64,000 nucleotides of DNA from Nesterenkonia populi (GTDB lineage: Bacteria; Actinomycetota; Actinomycetes; Actinomycetales; Micrococcaceae): positions 62,001 to 126,000 of the forward strand of contig NZ_VOIL01000001.1 of NCBI RefSeq assembly GCF_007994735.1, read 5' to 3'. The notes under the pieces are model-generated. The model did not search any database, was not told the DNA's origin, and saw nothing but the letters and a program-made list of their open reading frames with translations. The position numbers and the translations under genes are program-made. Shown in pieces: positions 9,377-17,918 of this stretch; position 1 is the stretch's first letter, and each line of letters begins with the position of its first letter.

Positions 9377-10149
9377 CCAGTCCCGTCCTCTGCTTCGTGT
9401 GCGATCTGGGTCATATGCATGGCGCGCAACGCACGCGCCTCGACCACGGCCTGGGACTCTCCGACGTGGAAGCGCAGACTGTCGCGAGCCTCGATGAGCT
9501 TGTTCCGGAGCACGAGCTCGGCAATTTCGATGTGCTCGCTAATAGTGGCGGCCACACGATCCTCGGTGAGGTAGTCATGCATGCGCACAGGACGGATCCG
9601 CTGGTTCACTGTCAGCAGGGTCTTGGTGATCTCCCTGTTGCCGGCCGAGCCCAGGAGAGCGACGTGGAACTGCTCATCCGCGGTGACGAACCCGGCGCTG
9701 GGCTCGACTCCGGCGTCCCGGCGTGCGTGCCAGATGGCCAGCTCCTGTTCGAGGGCAGCACGGTTGTGGGTGATAGTCGGGTCTTCGATGGCCCGTTCGA
9801 TACCGCGGCGCTCCAGAGCCAGCCGGAGCTCATAGAGCTCGGTGAACTCGGGAAGAGTCGGGATGTAGCGGAAGAGCGCGCCGTCGCGCTTGATCAGCAA
9901 CCCGTCGGTCTGCAGCCGCGCCAACGCGTCGCGGACCGGGGTGCGGGAGACTCCAAAGCGGGCGGCGACGCTCTCCTCGGTAAGGCGCTTGTAGGGGGAG
10001 AAGGAGGTGCCCATCAGTTCGTCCCGCAGAATCTCGTAGACCCGCTCGCGGGCGGACTGCTTCTTCCGTCGAAGGCCCACACCCCCGCCTGGGGGATCCC
10101 CCGATGAGTCCTGCTCTGTATCCAATAGTGAATCCATAGTCCACAACAT
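9373..10149 (-). CDS. GntR-family (FadR/FCD type) transcriptional regulator
   Basis: A 258-residue regulator with an N-terminal winged helix (residues about 30-95: SARERVYEILRDEL, then RFGVSRTPVRDALARLQTDGLL) and a C-terminal all-helical FCD effector domain with metal-binding His residues (DEQFHVALLGSAGN, SEHIEIAE). It is the first gene of the minus-strand operon and is coupled by ATGA to allophanate hydrolase, so it almost certainly controls that operon and itself. A second in-frame ATG (10137) is equally possible; neither has a clear ribosome binding site. TTGTGGACTA at the start region resembles the GT-N2-AC core bound by FadR-type GntR proteins and could be an autoregulatory operator; this is only a weak suggestion. 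Confidence 0.9.
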   Translation of the reverse strand: MLWTMDSLLDTEQDSSGDPPGGGVGLRRKKQSARERVYEILRDELMGTSFSPYKRLTEESVAARFGVSRTPVRDALARLQTDGLLIKRDGALFRYIPTLPEFTELYELRLALERRGIERAIEDPTITHNRAALEQELAIWHARRDAGVEPSAGFVTADEQFHVALLGSAGNREITKTLLTVNQRIRPVRMHDYLTEDRVAATISEHIEIAELVLRNKLIEARDSLRFHVGESQAVVEARALRAMHMTQIAHEAEDGTG

Positions 10150-10289
10150 TAGAGAGACTGGATTTCAGGCGAATTTTTGAGGTGTTTCTAATCTGTTACG
10201 CCCAAGAATCTGGAATGTTTCGCTTATCTCACACTTTCTTAAGTGAGGATCACGAGCGTCGGCGGCTGGCGAAGGTAAGTTCAGGCCGA

Positions 10290-10780
10290 CTCACGCAAGC
10301 CGCCCGAAGGAGGCACCACCCCTCCGGCGAAAGTGCCAGCAGAAGACCACCCCAGTCCACACGGTCACCTGAACCCCGGCCGTCGGGCCGACGACCTCGA
10401 GGACCAGTGAGCCCAGGAGGTTGCCCGTGGTGATGCCGATGCCGGCCACGAGCACGTCGGTACTGCTGATATGCAGGCCCGTACTCCGATGAAGATGCAT
10501 CCGAGCGGGCCGCACAGGTAGTACCACGAGCTGGCAGGCGTTCGTCAGGGCGGCACTTAAGTGAGCGGCTTGCGGCACGCGGGGCTCATGCCGGCTGAGT
10601 CGAGCAAAATGTTGCCGAGCAGTTGGCCGCTGACTACAACCACGGTGAAGACGGCAACGCCGAGTTGATCCACCCCTGAAGCGGCAGCACAGCACCCGAG
10701 ACAAACGCCAGCAGCGCAAAGATCGGCTTCTTCACACGCTCTTCCGCCTGTGAAGCTGCCCCTTCCAGATCATCCGCCAC
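10290..10780 (-). pseudogene. Decayed YdcZ/DMT-type transporter remnant
   Basis: Pieces of a YdcZ-family (PF04657) transporter are scattered over different frames. The piece after a GTG near 10780 reads ...KKPIFALLAFVSGAVLPLQG, typical of a YdcZ N-terminus, and soon meets a stop (PSSPWL*). A second frame then gives AVFTVVVVSGQLLGNILLD. A third gives LVAGIGITTGNLLGSLVLEV, the family's C-terminal signature. The intact paralogue at 13268-14245 has matching segments (GAAIPAQGRVNAEL, AVFSVAVVTGQTVG, GMIAGQLVGSLVLDI). The region therefore holds a frameshifted and internally deleted copy. Nothing else is recognised between 10150 and 10895 apart from the operator listed at 10836. Confidence 0.7.
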
Positions 10781-10835
10781 CCCTGATTCCTACCACGAGG
10801 CAGACTTTCTGGAGCTGAAGAGAGCAACCCATAAT

Positions 10836-10849
10836 GAAACACTTGTTTC
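10836..10849. promoter_or_regulatory. GAAAC-N4-GTTTC palindrome upstream of the YfcC-type transporter
   Basis: GAAACACTTGTTTC is an exact 5+5 dyad with a 4-bp spacer. It lies 46 bp before the ATG at 10896. The same dyad occurs at 40550 and 47585 in front of purine genes, so this transporter probably belongs to the same regulon. Which regulator binds is unknown. Confidence 0.55.
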
Positions 10850-10895
10850 TTATTGCTGTGACATCTGCGTAACAGCGTTTCATTAGCGTGCTGGT

Positions 10896-12329
10896 ATGAG
10901 TGAGGCCACCGACCAGAGCACCGAGCCCAAGCAGCGCCGAACCTTTCAGCTTCCGCACATCTACGTCATTCTCTTCGCGCTCTCGGCGATCGCGGCGGCG
11001 GCCACCTACCTGGTGCCGGCACATCAGTTCGACCGCGTGGAGGGACCCGACGGCCGGGAGGTCATTGACCCGGACAGCTACGCGCCCGTGGATGCCTCAC
11101 CAACCTCGTTCATGGAGTTCATCACGGCGGTCCCCCGCGGGCTGGTCGACGCCGGCGAGGTGGTCTTCTTCACCTTCATCATCGGCGGCGTCTTCATGGT
11201 GATCCGACGCACCGGCATCATCGAGAACGCACTGGACCGACTCCTGCGGGTCTTCGCCCACCGCCGCCTGCTGCTGATCCCCGTGCTCATCACCATCTTC
11301 GCCGCCCTGGCCTCCCTGATCGGCACCCAGGAGCTCGCACTCGTCTACATCCCCGTCCTCATCCCCGTGGTCATCGCCCTGGGCTATGACTCCATCACGG
11401 CGGTGGCGATCGCATTGATCGGCACCACGGCGGGCTTCACCGCCGGCGTCCTGAACCCGATCAATACAGGATTGGCGCAGCAGATCGCAGGCATCGAGAC
11501 CTTCTCCGGGGCCGGGCTGCGGAGTGTGCTGCTGGTGCTGATGGTCGCCGCCGGCTCCTACTGGATCATCCGCTACGCCCGCAGAATCGACAAAGACCCC
11601 GCCAAGTCGCTGGTCTACGGCGAGGAGGAAGAGCTGGAGAAGCAGCGCCTCTACAGCGCCGGCGCCGAGGGCGAGCCCAAGCGAATGACGGGGCGGCAGC
11701 GGATCTCCCTGCTGCTGGCCGTGCCGGTCCTCGCGGTGACGATCTGGGGCGTCTCCACCCAAGGATGGTTCATGATCGAGATGGCCGGCATGTTTATGCT
11801 GCTGATGCTCATCATTGGGCTGATCAGCGGACTCGGCCCCTCCACTATCTCCTCGTCCTTCTCCGAAGGGCTCCGCAGTGTCCTCGAAGCCGCCATCATC
11901 GTCGGCGTGGCCCGCGCAGTGGCTGTGGTGATGGAGGATGGCCAGATCCTCGACACCATCGTCTACTCCCTGGGACAGGCCGTGGGAGGCATGCCCGCCG
12001 AGCTGTCCGCCGTCGGCATGTTCCTGGCCCAGACCGGCTTCAACTTTGTGGTGCCCTCCGGCTCGGGCCAGGCAGTGGTCACCATGCCCATTATGGCGCC
12101 GCTGGCGGACCTCCTCGAGGTCTCCCGTCAGACCGCAGTGCTCGCCTTTCAGCTGGGCGACGGTCTGACCAACATCATCTACCCCACTTCCGGATACTTC
12201 ATGGCGGCGCTCGCCATCGGCGGCGTCCGGTGGGAGAAGTGGGTGAAGTTCTACCTTCCCCTCTTCGGCATCTGGACAGCCTTCGCCGTGGGCTTCCTGG
12301 TCTTCGCTCAGGTCACCGGCTGGTCCTGA
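10896..12329 (+). CDS. YfcC-family membrane transporter
   Basis: A 477-residue polytopic protein of the YfcC (C4-dicarboxylate or amino-acid exchanger-like, PF03606) family. It has a hydrophobic start after a short charged N-tail (LPHIYVILFALSAIAAAATYLVPA), a long extracellular loop, and the family segments AGFTAGVLNPINTGLAQQIAG and FVVPSGSGQAVVTMPIMAPL; the latter is the conserved substrate-site region near the C-terminus. It stands alone on the plus strand. The purine-type palindrome in its promoter suggests it is co-regulated with purine catabolism, perhaps importing an intermediate such as allantoate or ureidoglycolate. The substrate is not deducible from sequence. No clear ribosome binding site precedes the ATG. 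Confidence 0.88.
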   Translation: MSEATDQSTEPKQRRTFQLPHIYVILFALSAIAAAATYLVPAHQFDRVEGPDGREVIDPDSYAPVDASPTSFMEFITAVPRGLVDAGEVVFFTFIIGGVFMVIRRTGIIENALDRLLRVFAHRRLLLIPVLITIFAALASLIGTQELALVYIPVLIPVVIALGYDSITAVAIALIGTTAGFTAGVLNPINTGLAQQIAGIETFSGAGLRSVLLVLMVAAGSYWIIRYARRIDKDPAKSLVYGEEEELEKQRLYSAGAEGEPKRMTGRQRISLLLAVPVLAVTIWGVSTQGWFMIEMAGMFMLLMLIIGLISGLGPSTISSSFSEGLRSVLEAAIIVGVARAVAVVMEDGQILDTIVYSLGQAVGGMPAELSAVGMFLAQTGFNFVVPSGSGQAVVTMPIMAPLADLLEVSRQTAVLAFQLGDGLTNIIYPTSGYFMAALAIGGVRWEKWVKFYLPLFGIWTAFAVGFLVFAQVTGWS

Positions 12330-12364
12330 GCAAGACGCCCACGCTCCTCCGAACCGGCAGCCGG

Positions 12365-13231
12365 TCAGAGCTCCTCGAGCTCGCCCATCTCCTCGTAGGC
12401 GGCGGAGATCCGGGAGATCCGGCGGTGCCCTTTGGTGTGCCGCACGTTGAGCACCCCGTTGGCGAGGATGCTGATCAGCGACATCGCCGCCGCGTAGGAG
12501 TCGAAGGCGCCGTCGGCCTCCTGGGGACACTCGATCCAGGCGTCCGCCTTGCCCGCATAGTGCCGGGCGGTGGAGTCGCCGATGAGCAGCAGTCCGGCAT
12601 CGATCGCCGCGGTCCTCTCGACCACCTTGCCGAACAGGGCCGGACGCCGCCGGAAGCCCAAAGCGATCACCAGGTCCCCTTTCTGCAGGCCAGCGAGCTC
12701 CTCGCCCATCGACTGCCCGGGGAAAGGGACCAGGCCGACATCGCCCCGGATCTGGGTGAGCTGCTGGCGCAGGTGCAGCGCCAGCGGAAACCCGTTCCGC
12801 AGCCCCACGATGGTGACCCGGTTGGCCGAGGAGATCAGCTGCACCGCCTGCTGCAGGCGACCGCCCTCCAGAGCCTGGACCATTTTGCTGAGGTTCTCCC
12901 GCTCCTGCGCCTCGTGCCGCTGCAGCGCGGTGGCACCCGCGTTATCACCGGAGCTGACCGGGGCCACGGTCGGAATCCCTCGGTGCCTGAGCTCACGGAC
13001 GTGCTCACGGACTTCGCCGAAGGACCCGAACCCCAGCTTCCGGAAGATGCGGGACACTGTCGCTTTGGACACCCCGGTCTCACGGCTGATGTCCGCCGCG
13101 GAGAAGATCGCCAGGTCCCCCAGATGCTCCAGCAGGAAGTCCGCAACCCGGCGCTCCTGGGGAGGCAGCTCCCCATAGACCGCATCGATGCGCGCGTCGA
13201 TCCGCCTGCTGACGGGAAAGCTGGCCTCCAT
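12365..13231 (-). CDS. RpiR/MurR-family transcriptional regulator with SIS domain
   Basis: About 289 residues. The N-terminal RpiR helix-turn-helix (PPQERRVADFLLEHLGDLAI, then SRETGVSKATVSRIFRKLGF) is followed by a C-terminal SIS sugar-phosphate-binding domain (RVTIVGLRNGFPLALHLRQQ, GDLVIALGFRRRP). Such proteins usually respond to phosphosugars, but RpiR proteins with this architecture are also found next to purine and allantoin genes. It is convergent with the YfcC gene and 30 bp downstream of the YdcZ transporter gene on the same strand, so it may control either. A GTG two codons upstream (13237) is an alternative start. Confidence 0.87.
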   Translation of the reverse strand: MEASFPVSRRIDARIDAVYGELPPQERRVADFLLEHLGDLAIFSAADISRETGVSKATVSRIFRKLGFGSFGEVREHVRELRHRGIPTVAPVSSGDNAGATALQRHEAQERENLSKMVQALEGGRLQQAVQLISSANRVTIVGLRNGFPLALHLRQQLTQIRGDVGLVPFPGQSMGEELAGLQKGDLVIALGFRRRPALFGKVVERTAAIDAGLLLIGDSTARHYAGKADAWIECPQEADGAFDSYAAAMSLISILANGVLNVRHTKGHRRISRISAAYEEMGELEEL

Positions 13232-13267
13232 GGACACAGAGCATACCCAGACCCGTGTTTCAGCTGA

Positions 13268-14245
13268 TCAGCTGGGACGGGAGCGGCGGATGTCCGGCAG
13301 GGAGGCGACGATGACGGCAACCAGGGTCAGGAAGGTGCCGGAGACAGTCGCGAAGGCGATCACCGAGCCCGGGGCAGGGAAGACGATGTCCAGCACCAGG
13401 GACCCCACCAGCTGCCCCGCGATCATCCCCATGGCGGTGACCAGAACCCCCACCTGGGTGATCAGGTAGGCGCCCAGGCCCACGAACACCAGTCCGAGGG
13501 CTCCGCCCAAATAGTTCCACCACACAGCGGGCAGAGCATCCCCCGTGCCGGCGATCAGCACCTTGCCGCCGTAGATCAGCGCCATCAGCACCGCCCCGGT
13601 CACAAAGTTGAACAGCGTGGCAGGCAGCAGAGTGCCGTAGGCAGCAGTCTGACGACCGTTGATGGCCTGCTGGGCCGACTGCACGAATCCGCCGGTGAAC
13701 GGCAGCACCACCATCAGCGCCCAGGCCAGACTGCCGTTGGCGCTCAGCTGCGGGGAGACCGCCCACAGCACCGACAGGATGGTCAGGCCCGCCCCCAGCA
13801 GCCGGAATCCGTTGAGGTGCTTGGGACCGCCCGAGCCCAACCCGATCTTGTCCCACAGCAGACCGCCGACGGTCTGGCCGGTCACCACAGCCACAGAGAA
13901 CACCGCGACGCCGACGGCGGCCATCGCGACACCCTGTGTGAAGATGAAATAGGTGCCCAAGCAGCCCGCGAACAGGTGCCACCAGGAGACGCTCCCCTCC
14001 CGAATCGCGGGGCGGACGTTGGCGAGCCCACGCCGACCGCGCCGGGTGAGGAACACCACGGGCGCGATGATGACCATGCCCACCAAGTAGGTGAAGAGGG
14101 TGGAGATCAGGGGGTCGTCCGCTGCGGCGGCCAGCTCCGCGTTGACGCGCCCCTGGGCAGGGATGGCAGCCCCAGCGATGAGCATCACCACCAGGAGCCA
14201 CAGCCATTTGATCACCGGCCGATCTCCTGGGGGCTGCTCACTCAT
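13268..14245 (-). CDS. DMT-superfamily transporter, YdcZ type (two domains)
   Basis: About 325 residues containing two YdcZ (PF04657) repeats of roughly 150 residues, each with about five membrane helices. Repeat 1 starts KWLWLLVVMLIAGAAIPAQG; repeat 2 ends GMIAGQLVGSLVLDIVFPAP. The family comprises small inner-membrane exporters or importers of unknown substrate. The decayed copy at 10290-10780 shows that the host once had a second member. The ATG at 14245 is preferred; a GTG two codons earlier is also in frame. The regulator gene at 12365 follows on the same strand. Confidence 0.87.
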   Translation of the reverse strand: MSEQPPGDRPVIKWLWLLVVMLIAGAAIPAQGRVNAELAAAADDPLISTLFTYLVGMVIIAPVVFLTRRGRRGLANVRPAIREGSVSWWHLFAGCLGTYFIFTQGVAMAAVGVAVFSVAVVTGQTVGGLLWDKIGLGSGGPKHLNGFRLLGAGLTILSVLWAVSPQLSANGSLAWALMVVLPFTGGFVQSAQQAINGRQTAAYGTLLPATLFNFVTGAVLMALIYGGKVLIAGTGDALPAVWWNYLGGALGLVFVGLGAYLITQVGVLVTAMGMIAGQLVGSLVLDIVFPAPGSVIAFATVSGTFLTLVAVIVASLPDIRRSRPS

Positions 14246-14311
14246 GCACACACTCTAACCACCGGTCCGAGAGATGCGTCACAGCCCAGGCTCGCTGACA
14301 TACTTGTAGGC

Positions 14312-14557
14312 ATGAGCGACGTCGAAGAGATTCCGATCCGTGACGAGTCGATCCGGCTGGGGCAGCTGCTGAAGCTGGCGGGGGTCGTGGAGAACGGCGT
14401 GATCGCCCGGGAGATCATCGCCGAAGGCGCGGTCACCGTGGACGGCGAGCCGGAGAATCGGCGGGGCGCCCAGATCAGCCTGGGCCAGAAAGTGCGCTTC
14501 GAGGGTGAGGAGTTCGGCCTGCCGACCGCGACCCTCACCCCTGTCCGGGAAGGATAG
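14312..14557 (+). CDS. S4-domain RNA-binding protein
   Basis: An 81-residue protein that is almost entirely an S4 RNA-binding domain: RLGQLLKLAGVVENGVIARE, then EGAVTVDGEPENRRGAQISLGQKVRF. This is the YaaA/RlbA-like single-domain type, related to RqcP. Such proteins bind structured RNA; some assist ribosome quality control. It starts with ATG 66 bp downstream of the divergently transcribed YdcZ gene and has no link to the catabolic theme. Its small size is normal for the type. Confidence 0.85.
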   Translation: MSDVEEIPIRDESIRLGQLLKLAGVVENGVIAREIIAEGAVTVDGEPENRRGAQISLGQKVRFEGEEFGLPTATLTPVREG

Positions 14558-14619
14558 CCGTGCGGCCGACTGATCATCCACGAGCACAGGGATCGGTGCG
14601 GCATGAAGCCTGAGGAGGG

Positions 14620-15516
14620 CTACGCCTTACGGGCCAGCTGAAAAGCCAGAGGGTAGCTGGCCGCCGCACCCTCGTGCTCGGCGACATAGGCTGCCCAGCG
14701 AGCGGCTTCCTGCACGCTCTGCTGAGCAGAGTGCCCCGCGCACAGCCTGCTTAGCAGGACGCCGGCGAAGGCGTCGCCGCAGCCGGTGGTGTCGCGCACC
14801 GCGACTGCTTCAGCGGAGGCGTGAAGCTGAGGTGTCCCTGCGGCGTCCAGCGTGGCCCCACGGGCACCACGGGTGATCACCGCGGTCGGCACTCCCAAGG
14901 TCTCGGCGAGGCCAGCGTCCTCGCCCCACTCAGATCTCGCCAGCTGCGCGGCCTCGCCCTCGTTGGCGAGGATTAGATCCACATGCTCGAGCGGCGGCAC
15001 CGCCCCGCCGAGCGGCGAGGCGTTCAGCGCGACCCGGCACCCGGCCTGCTGCGCCAGCTCGGCGACTCGGCCGACTGTCTCAAGCGGGATCTCCAGGTTC
15101 ATCAGCACCCAGCCATAGGGCGCGAAGTCCTCAGCGGAGAAGCGATCAGGTCTGATCAGCGCATTGGCGCCGGCCTCCACGACGATGAAGTTCTCCCCGT
15201 CACCTCGCACGCAGACATAGGCCGACCCGGTGGACGCCTGCGGGGTACGAACAATCCCCTCGGCGTTCACCCCATAGGAGGTCAGAAGAGCCAGCGCGTC
15301 CTCACCGCCGGAATCCTCGCCGACACAGCCGAACATCCCCACCCGCGCTCCGGCCATGGACGCGGCGAGCGCCTGGTTAGCGCCCTTGCCGCCGGTGGCC
15401 CGAACGGCCCCGCCCGCCAACAGCGTCTGGCCGGGAAGCGGGAAATCGGCGACGGAGAGGACCACGTCCTGATTGATCGATCCGACGACGGCCAGTGCAG
15501 AGCGGGTGAAAGTCAT
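14620..15516 (-). CDS. rbsK: Ribokinase (PfkB family)
   Basis: A 298-residue PfkB-family sugar kinase. The N-terminal ribokinase signature VGSINQDVVLSVADFPLPGQTL is followed by GGKGANQALAAS, and the C-terminal ATP-binding/anion-hole motif DTTGCGDAFAGVLLSRL contains the catalytic Asp. Ribokinase phosphorylates ribose at O5. The gene overlaps the stop of the LacI regulator gene by 4 bp, so the two are coupled. Divergent to it lie an importer and a nucleoside hydrolase, whose ribose product this kinase would trap, completing nucleoside use. Deoxyribose or another pentose cannot be excluded. Confidence 0.88.
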   Translation of the reverse strand: MTFTRSALAVVGSINQDVVLSVADFPLPGQTLLAGGAVRATGGKGANQALAASMAGARVGMFGCVGEDSGGEDALALLTSYGVNAEGIVRTPQASTGSAYVCVRGDGENFIVVEAGANALIRPDRFSAEDFAPYGWVLMNLEIPLETVGRVAELAQQAGCRVALNASPLGGAVPPLEHVDLILANEGEAAQLARSEWGEDAGLAETLGVPTAVITRGARGATLDAAGTPQLHASAEAVAVRDTTGCGDAFAGVLLSRLCAGHSAQQSVQEAARWAAYVAEHEGAAASYPLAFQLARKA

Positions 15517-16586
15517 GGGGATGCCTCTCCGGTGTGACGAGCAGTGGATTCACGGCGGCGCAGGGCGGCCGTGGGCGCCTGCACCACTCGCGGCGGCCCT
15601 CCAGGGCTGTCGAGGCACCCCAGCAGAAGCTCCCCGGCAATCTCAGCCAGCTGAGGAAGCTGCAGATCGAGAGCAGTCAAGGGCGGCTGGGACGTCACCG
15701 CACGCGGGCCGTCGAAGTTGGTGCAGACCATGACGTCCAGGGGAATGCGGAGACCCGCCTCTCGCACGGCTTGCGCGGCTCCCATCGCAAAAGCATCGAT
15801 GGGGGCGTAGACCGCATCCGGCGGCGAATCCGACCGGAGCGCCTGGTACGTGGCCGCGTATCCTCCAGAGGCCCCTTCTGCCACGGGGATATGCACGACC
15901 TGCCCGCCGATGTTCTCCGCCTGCAGCTGCTCCTGGAGGAAGCGCTCCGTGGCACGCGCCACGCTATAGCGCTCCGCGGTCTGCAGAATGAGGATGCGGC
16001 GCGCCCCCTGCTCCAGAAGATGTCTCAGGGAGAGGTCTGCGCCGCCATAGCCACGGTCCACCACTCCATGGGCCGCGACTCCGTCCGCGCGACCAATGGT
16101 GACCAGCTGGGCCCCGTGGTCCTCCAATTCTCGGCAGAGCTGATCGTCGTTCATGGGATCGATGACGATCGCCCCATCGACGTCGAGGTTCGCCAGATCC
16201 TCCGAGGGGTCTGTCACCGGCGGCAGCAGCAGCGTGGAGTACCCGCGCTCGAGCAGCACCTTCGAGAGCGGAAGCGCGATCGCCAGCAGAAAGTTCAGAT
16301 GGGACTCCCGCCCCACCACCGCGTCCGGCAGGGCAGTCATCAGCGCCACCGACTCGGAGGCTCCTCCCCGCAGACGCCGACCGCGCAGACTCGGCCGGTA
16401 CTTCAGCTCGGCGGCAACGTGCTGAATCTTCTCCCGGGTGGCACTGGCCATACGGCCTTTGCCGTTGAGGGCAAGAGAGACGGTGCCGCGAGAGACCCCG
16501 GCGGCCGCAGCGACATCAGCGATGGTGGCCCGCTTTCGTGTGGCTGACACGGTCCCCGGTCCCCTCTCTTCGGTGCGCACGAACAT
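15513..16586 (-). CDS. LacI-family transcriptional regulator
   Basis: A 357-residue LacI regulator: the HTH and hinge are near residues 20-68 (ATIADVAAAAGVSRGTVSLA, then KYRPSLRGRRLRGG), followed by a periplasmic-binding-protein-like effector domain (DGAIVIDPMNDD, VVDRGYGGADLSLRHLL). It is divergent from the nucleoside importer operon, and the intergenic region holds two AATCGATT palindromes, the shape expected for LacI operators. It likely represses the importer operon and itself until a nucleoside or ribose is present. A GTG at 16550, 12 codons in, is an alternative start nearer the HTH. Confidence 0.88.
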   Translation of the reverse strand: MFVRTEERGPGTVSATRKRATIADVAAAAGVSRGTVSLALNGKGRMASATREKIQHVAAELKYRPSLRGRRLRGGASESVALMTALPDAVVGRESHLNFLLAIALPLSKVLLERGYSTLLLPPVTDPSEDLANLDVDGAIVIDPMNDDQLCRELEDHGAQLVTIGRADGVAAHGVVDRGYGGADLSLRHLLEQGARRILILQTAERYSVARATERFLQEQLQAENIGGQVVHIPVAEGASGGYAATYQALRSDSPPDAVYAPIDAFAMGAAQAVREAGLRIPLDVMVCTNFDGPRAVTSQPPLTALDLQLPQLAEIAGELLLGCLDSPGGPPRVVQAPTAALRRRESTARHTGEASP

Positions 16587-16644
16587 GGCTACGGTAATCC
16601 TCGCCGCCGGCTTTACGCTGATGTAACACCGGGGTGGCGGCGAT

Positions 16645-16658
16645 GAAACATCTGTTCC
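16645..16658. promoter_or_regulatory. Weak GAAAC-N4-GTTCC half-matched palindrome
   Basis: GAAACATCTGTTCC differs by one base from the purine-regulon dyad seen at 10836, 40550 and 47585. It lies in the divergent promoter region of the nucleoside module, so cross-control is possible, but one such mismatch site could be chance. Confidence 0.25.
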
Positions 16659-16679
16659 ATACCTTAGGCGAAGCGCAAG

Positions 16680-16757
16680 TGAGCAATCGATTTACCAATC
16701 CATCATGCACAATCCTGCGCGATCTTGAGGTGCAGGAAATGAAAAATCGATTAATCA
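16680..16757. promoter_or_regulatory. Paired LacI-type operators (AATCGATT) 60 bp apart
   Basis: AATCGATT occurs at 16685-16692 and 16745-16752, exactly 60 bp apart centre to centre. Similar flanks (TGAGC...TACCA and TGAAA...AATCA) extend each to an approximately 18-bp dyad with a central CG, the hallmark of LacI-family operators. The regulator gene is divergent at 16586, and the importer operon starts at 16809. The helical phasing suggests looping or side-by-side binding. Confidence 0.6.
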
Positions 16758-16808
16758 CTCGCTGTCCTCCACCGTGAAGAAGACGTCGCTCACCCTTGAA
16801 GGAGCACC

Positions 16809-17918
16809 ATGAACACCACCTCCGCCCCCCACCGAGCACAGAAGGCCGCTGTGCAGACAGCCCTTTTGACGCCTGCCGCCGGTCAGGCCCTGCGTCGCAC
16901 AGTCGCCGGCGCCGTCTCCGTCGCTTCTCTTGCGCTCCTCGCCGCCTGCGGCAGCGGGGACTCGGCAGCAGGCGGGGAGGCCTCAGGCGCGGACGAGGGC
17001 TGTGACGAGCTGACTGACGTAGCCGTGCAGTTCGGCTGGCACCCCAATGTTGAGAACATGGCCACGATCGTCGCCGAGCAGAACGGCTACTTCGAGGATG
17101 AGTGCCTCAGCGTGGAGATTCTTCCGGGCGGCCCGGAAGTCACCGCCGATGCCCAGATCGTCTCCGGCAACGCGGATATGGGCATCCTCTCCTCCGAGGC
17201 CCTGGCCAACGCCGTCATCAACGAGGCCCCGCTCGTGGGTATCGGCATGACTTACCAGAATTCGCCCTCTGTCATCGTCTCACTGGCCGAAGCGGGCATC
17301 GAAGAGCCTTCCGATCTGGAGGGACTGACCTTCGGCGTCTCCCAGCTTGATATGCGCGTCTACGAGCCCTTCTTCGCCTCCGTCGGAGTCGACTGGGACG
17401 CCATCGACAGGGTGGATATCGGTGCTGACCCGGCCGCCCTGGTCTCCGGCGAAGTCGACGCCATGAGCGCTGTCAGCGCCAACCAGCCCGTCGTGCTCCG
17501 CAATCAGGGGCACGACGTGGACGAAATCTCCCTGGCCGATTACGACTACAACCGGTGGTCGGGCGGGTTGGTAGTTCGTGAGGACTCGCTGGAAGACCCC
17601 GAGCGCCGCGAAACGATCATGGGCATGGCCCGCGCTGTTGAACGCGGACTGGAGACCGCAGTCGAGGACCCGCAGGCAGCCGGGGAGATCGTCTTTGAGG
17701 CCTACGCCTCAGACCTCGGTCTCGAAGAGGAGACCCAGCTGGAAGGCGCCGAGGCATGGGCCAGCCTGACTACCGCGGAGGAACGGGACGGTGGACTTCT
17801 GCTCATCGACGAGGACGGCGTGCAGTCCCAGCAGGACTTCTTCGACAACACCGACGTGAACGTCGACGCCAGCGCGATCTTCGATCTTGAAGCCAGCCAG
17901 GAGGCCTTCGGTGACTGA
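16809..17918 (+). CDS. ABC transporter substrate-binding lipoprotein, NMT1/THI5-like
   Basis: A 369-residue lipoprotein with a good ribosome binding site (GAAGGAG). The signal peptide carries lipobox LLAACG at about residues 42-47, preceded by an unusually long N-region. The mature part is NMT1/THI5-like (PF09084): [33 protein letters not shown] and [12 protein letters not shown]. This class binds pyrimidines, riboflavin, sulfonates and related compounds. In an operon with nucleoside hydrolase, deaminase and deoxyribosyltransferase, a nucleoside or nucleobase is the probable ligand (inference). The mature protein is strongly acidic. The stop overlaps the GTG start of the ATPase gene. Confidence 0.87.
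   Translation: MNTTSAPHRAQKAAVQTALLTPAAGQALRRTVAGAVSVASLALLAACGSGDSAAGGEASGADEGCDELTDVAVQFGWHPNVENMATIVAEQNGYFEDECLSVEILPGGPEVTADAQIVSGNADMGILSSEALANAVINEAPLVGIGMTYQNSPSVIVSLAEAGIEEPSDLEGLTFGVSQLDMRVYEPFFASVGVDWDAIDRVDIGADPAALVSGEVDAMSAVSANQPVVLRNQGHDVDEISLADYDYNRWSGGLVVREDSLEDPERRETIMGMARAVERGLETAVEDPQAAGEIVFEAYASDLGLEEETQLEGAEAWASLTTAEERDGGLLLIDEDGVQSQQDFFDNTDVNVDASAIFDLEASQEAFGD

Noticed and set aside
11097..12530. A 477-codon minus-strand frame and a 500-codon plus-strand frame (11765-13267)
   Set aside because: Both are shadows of the YfcC-type and RpiR genes; their compositions (His/Gly/Asp- or Arg/Pro-rich) match no protein family.
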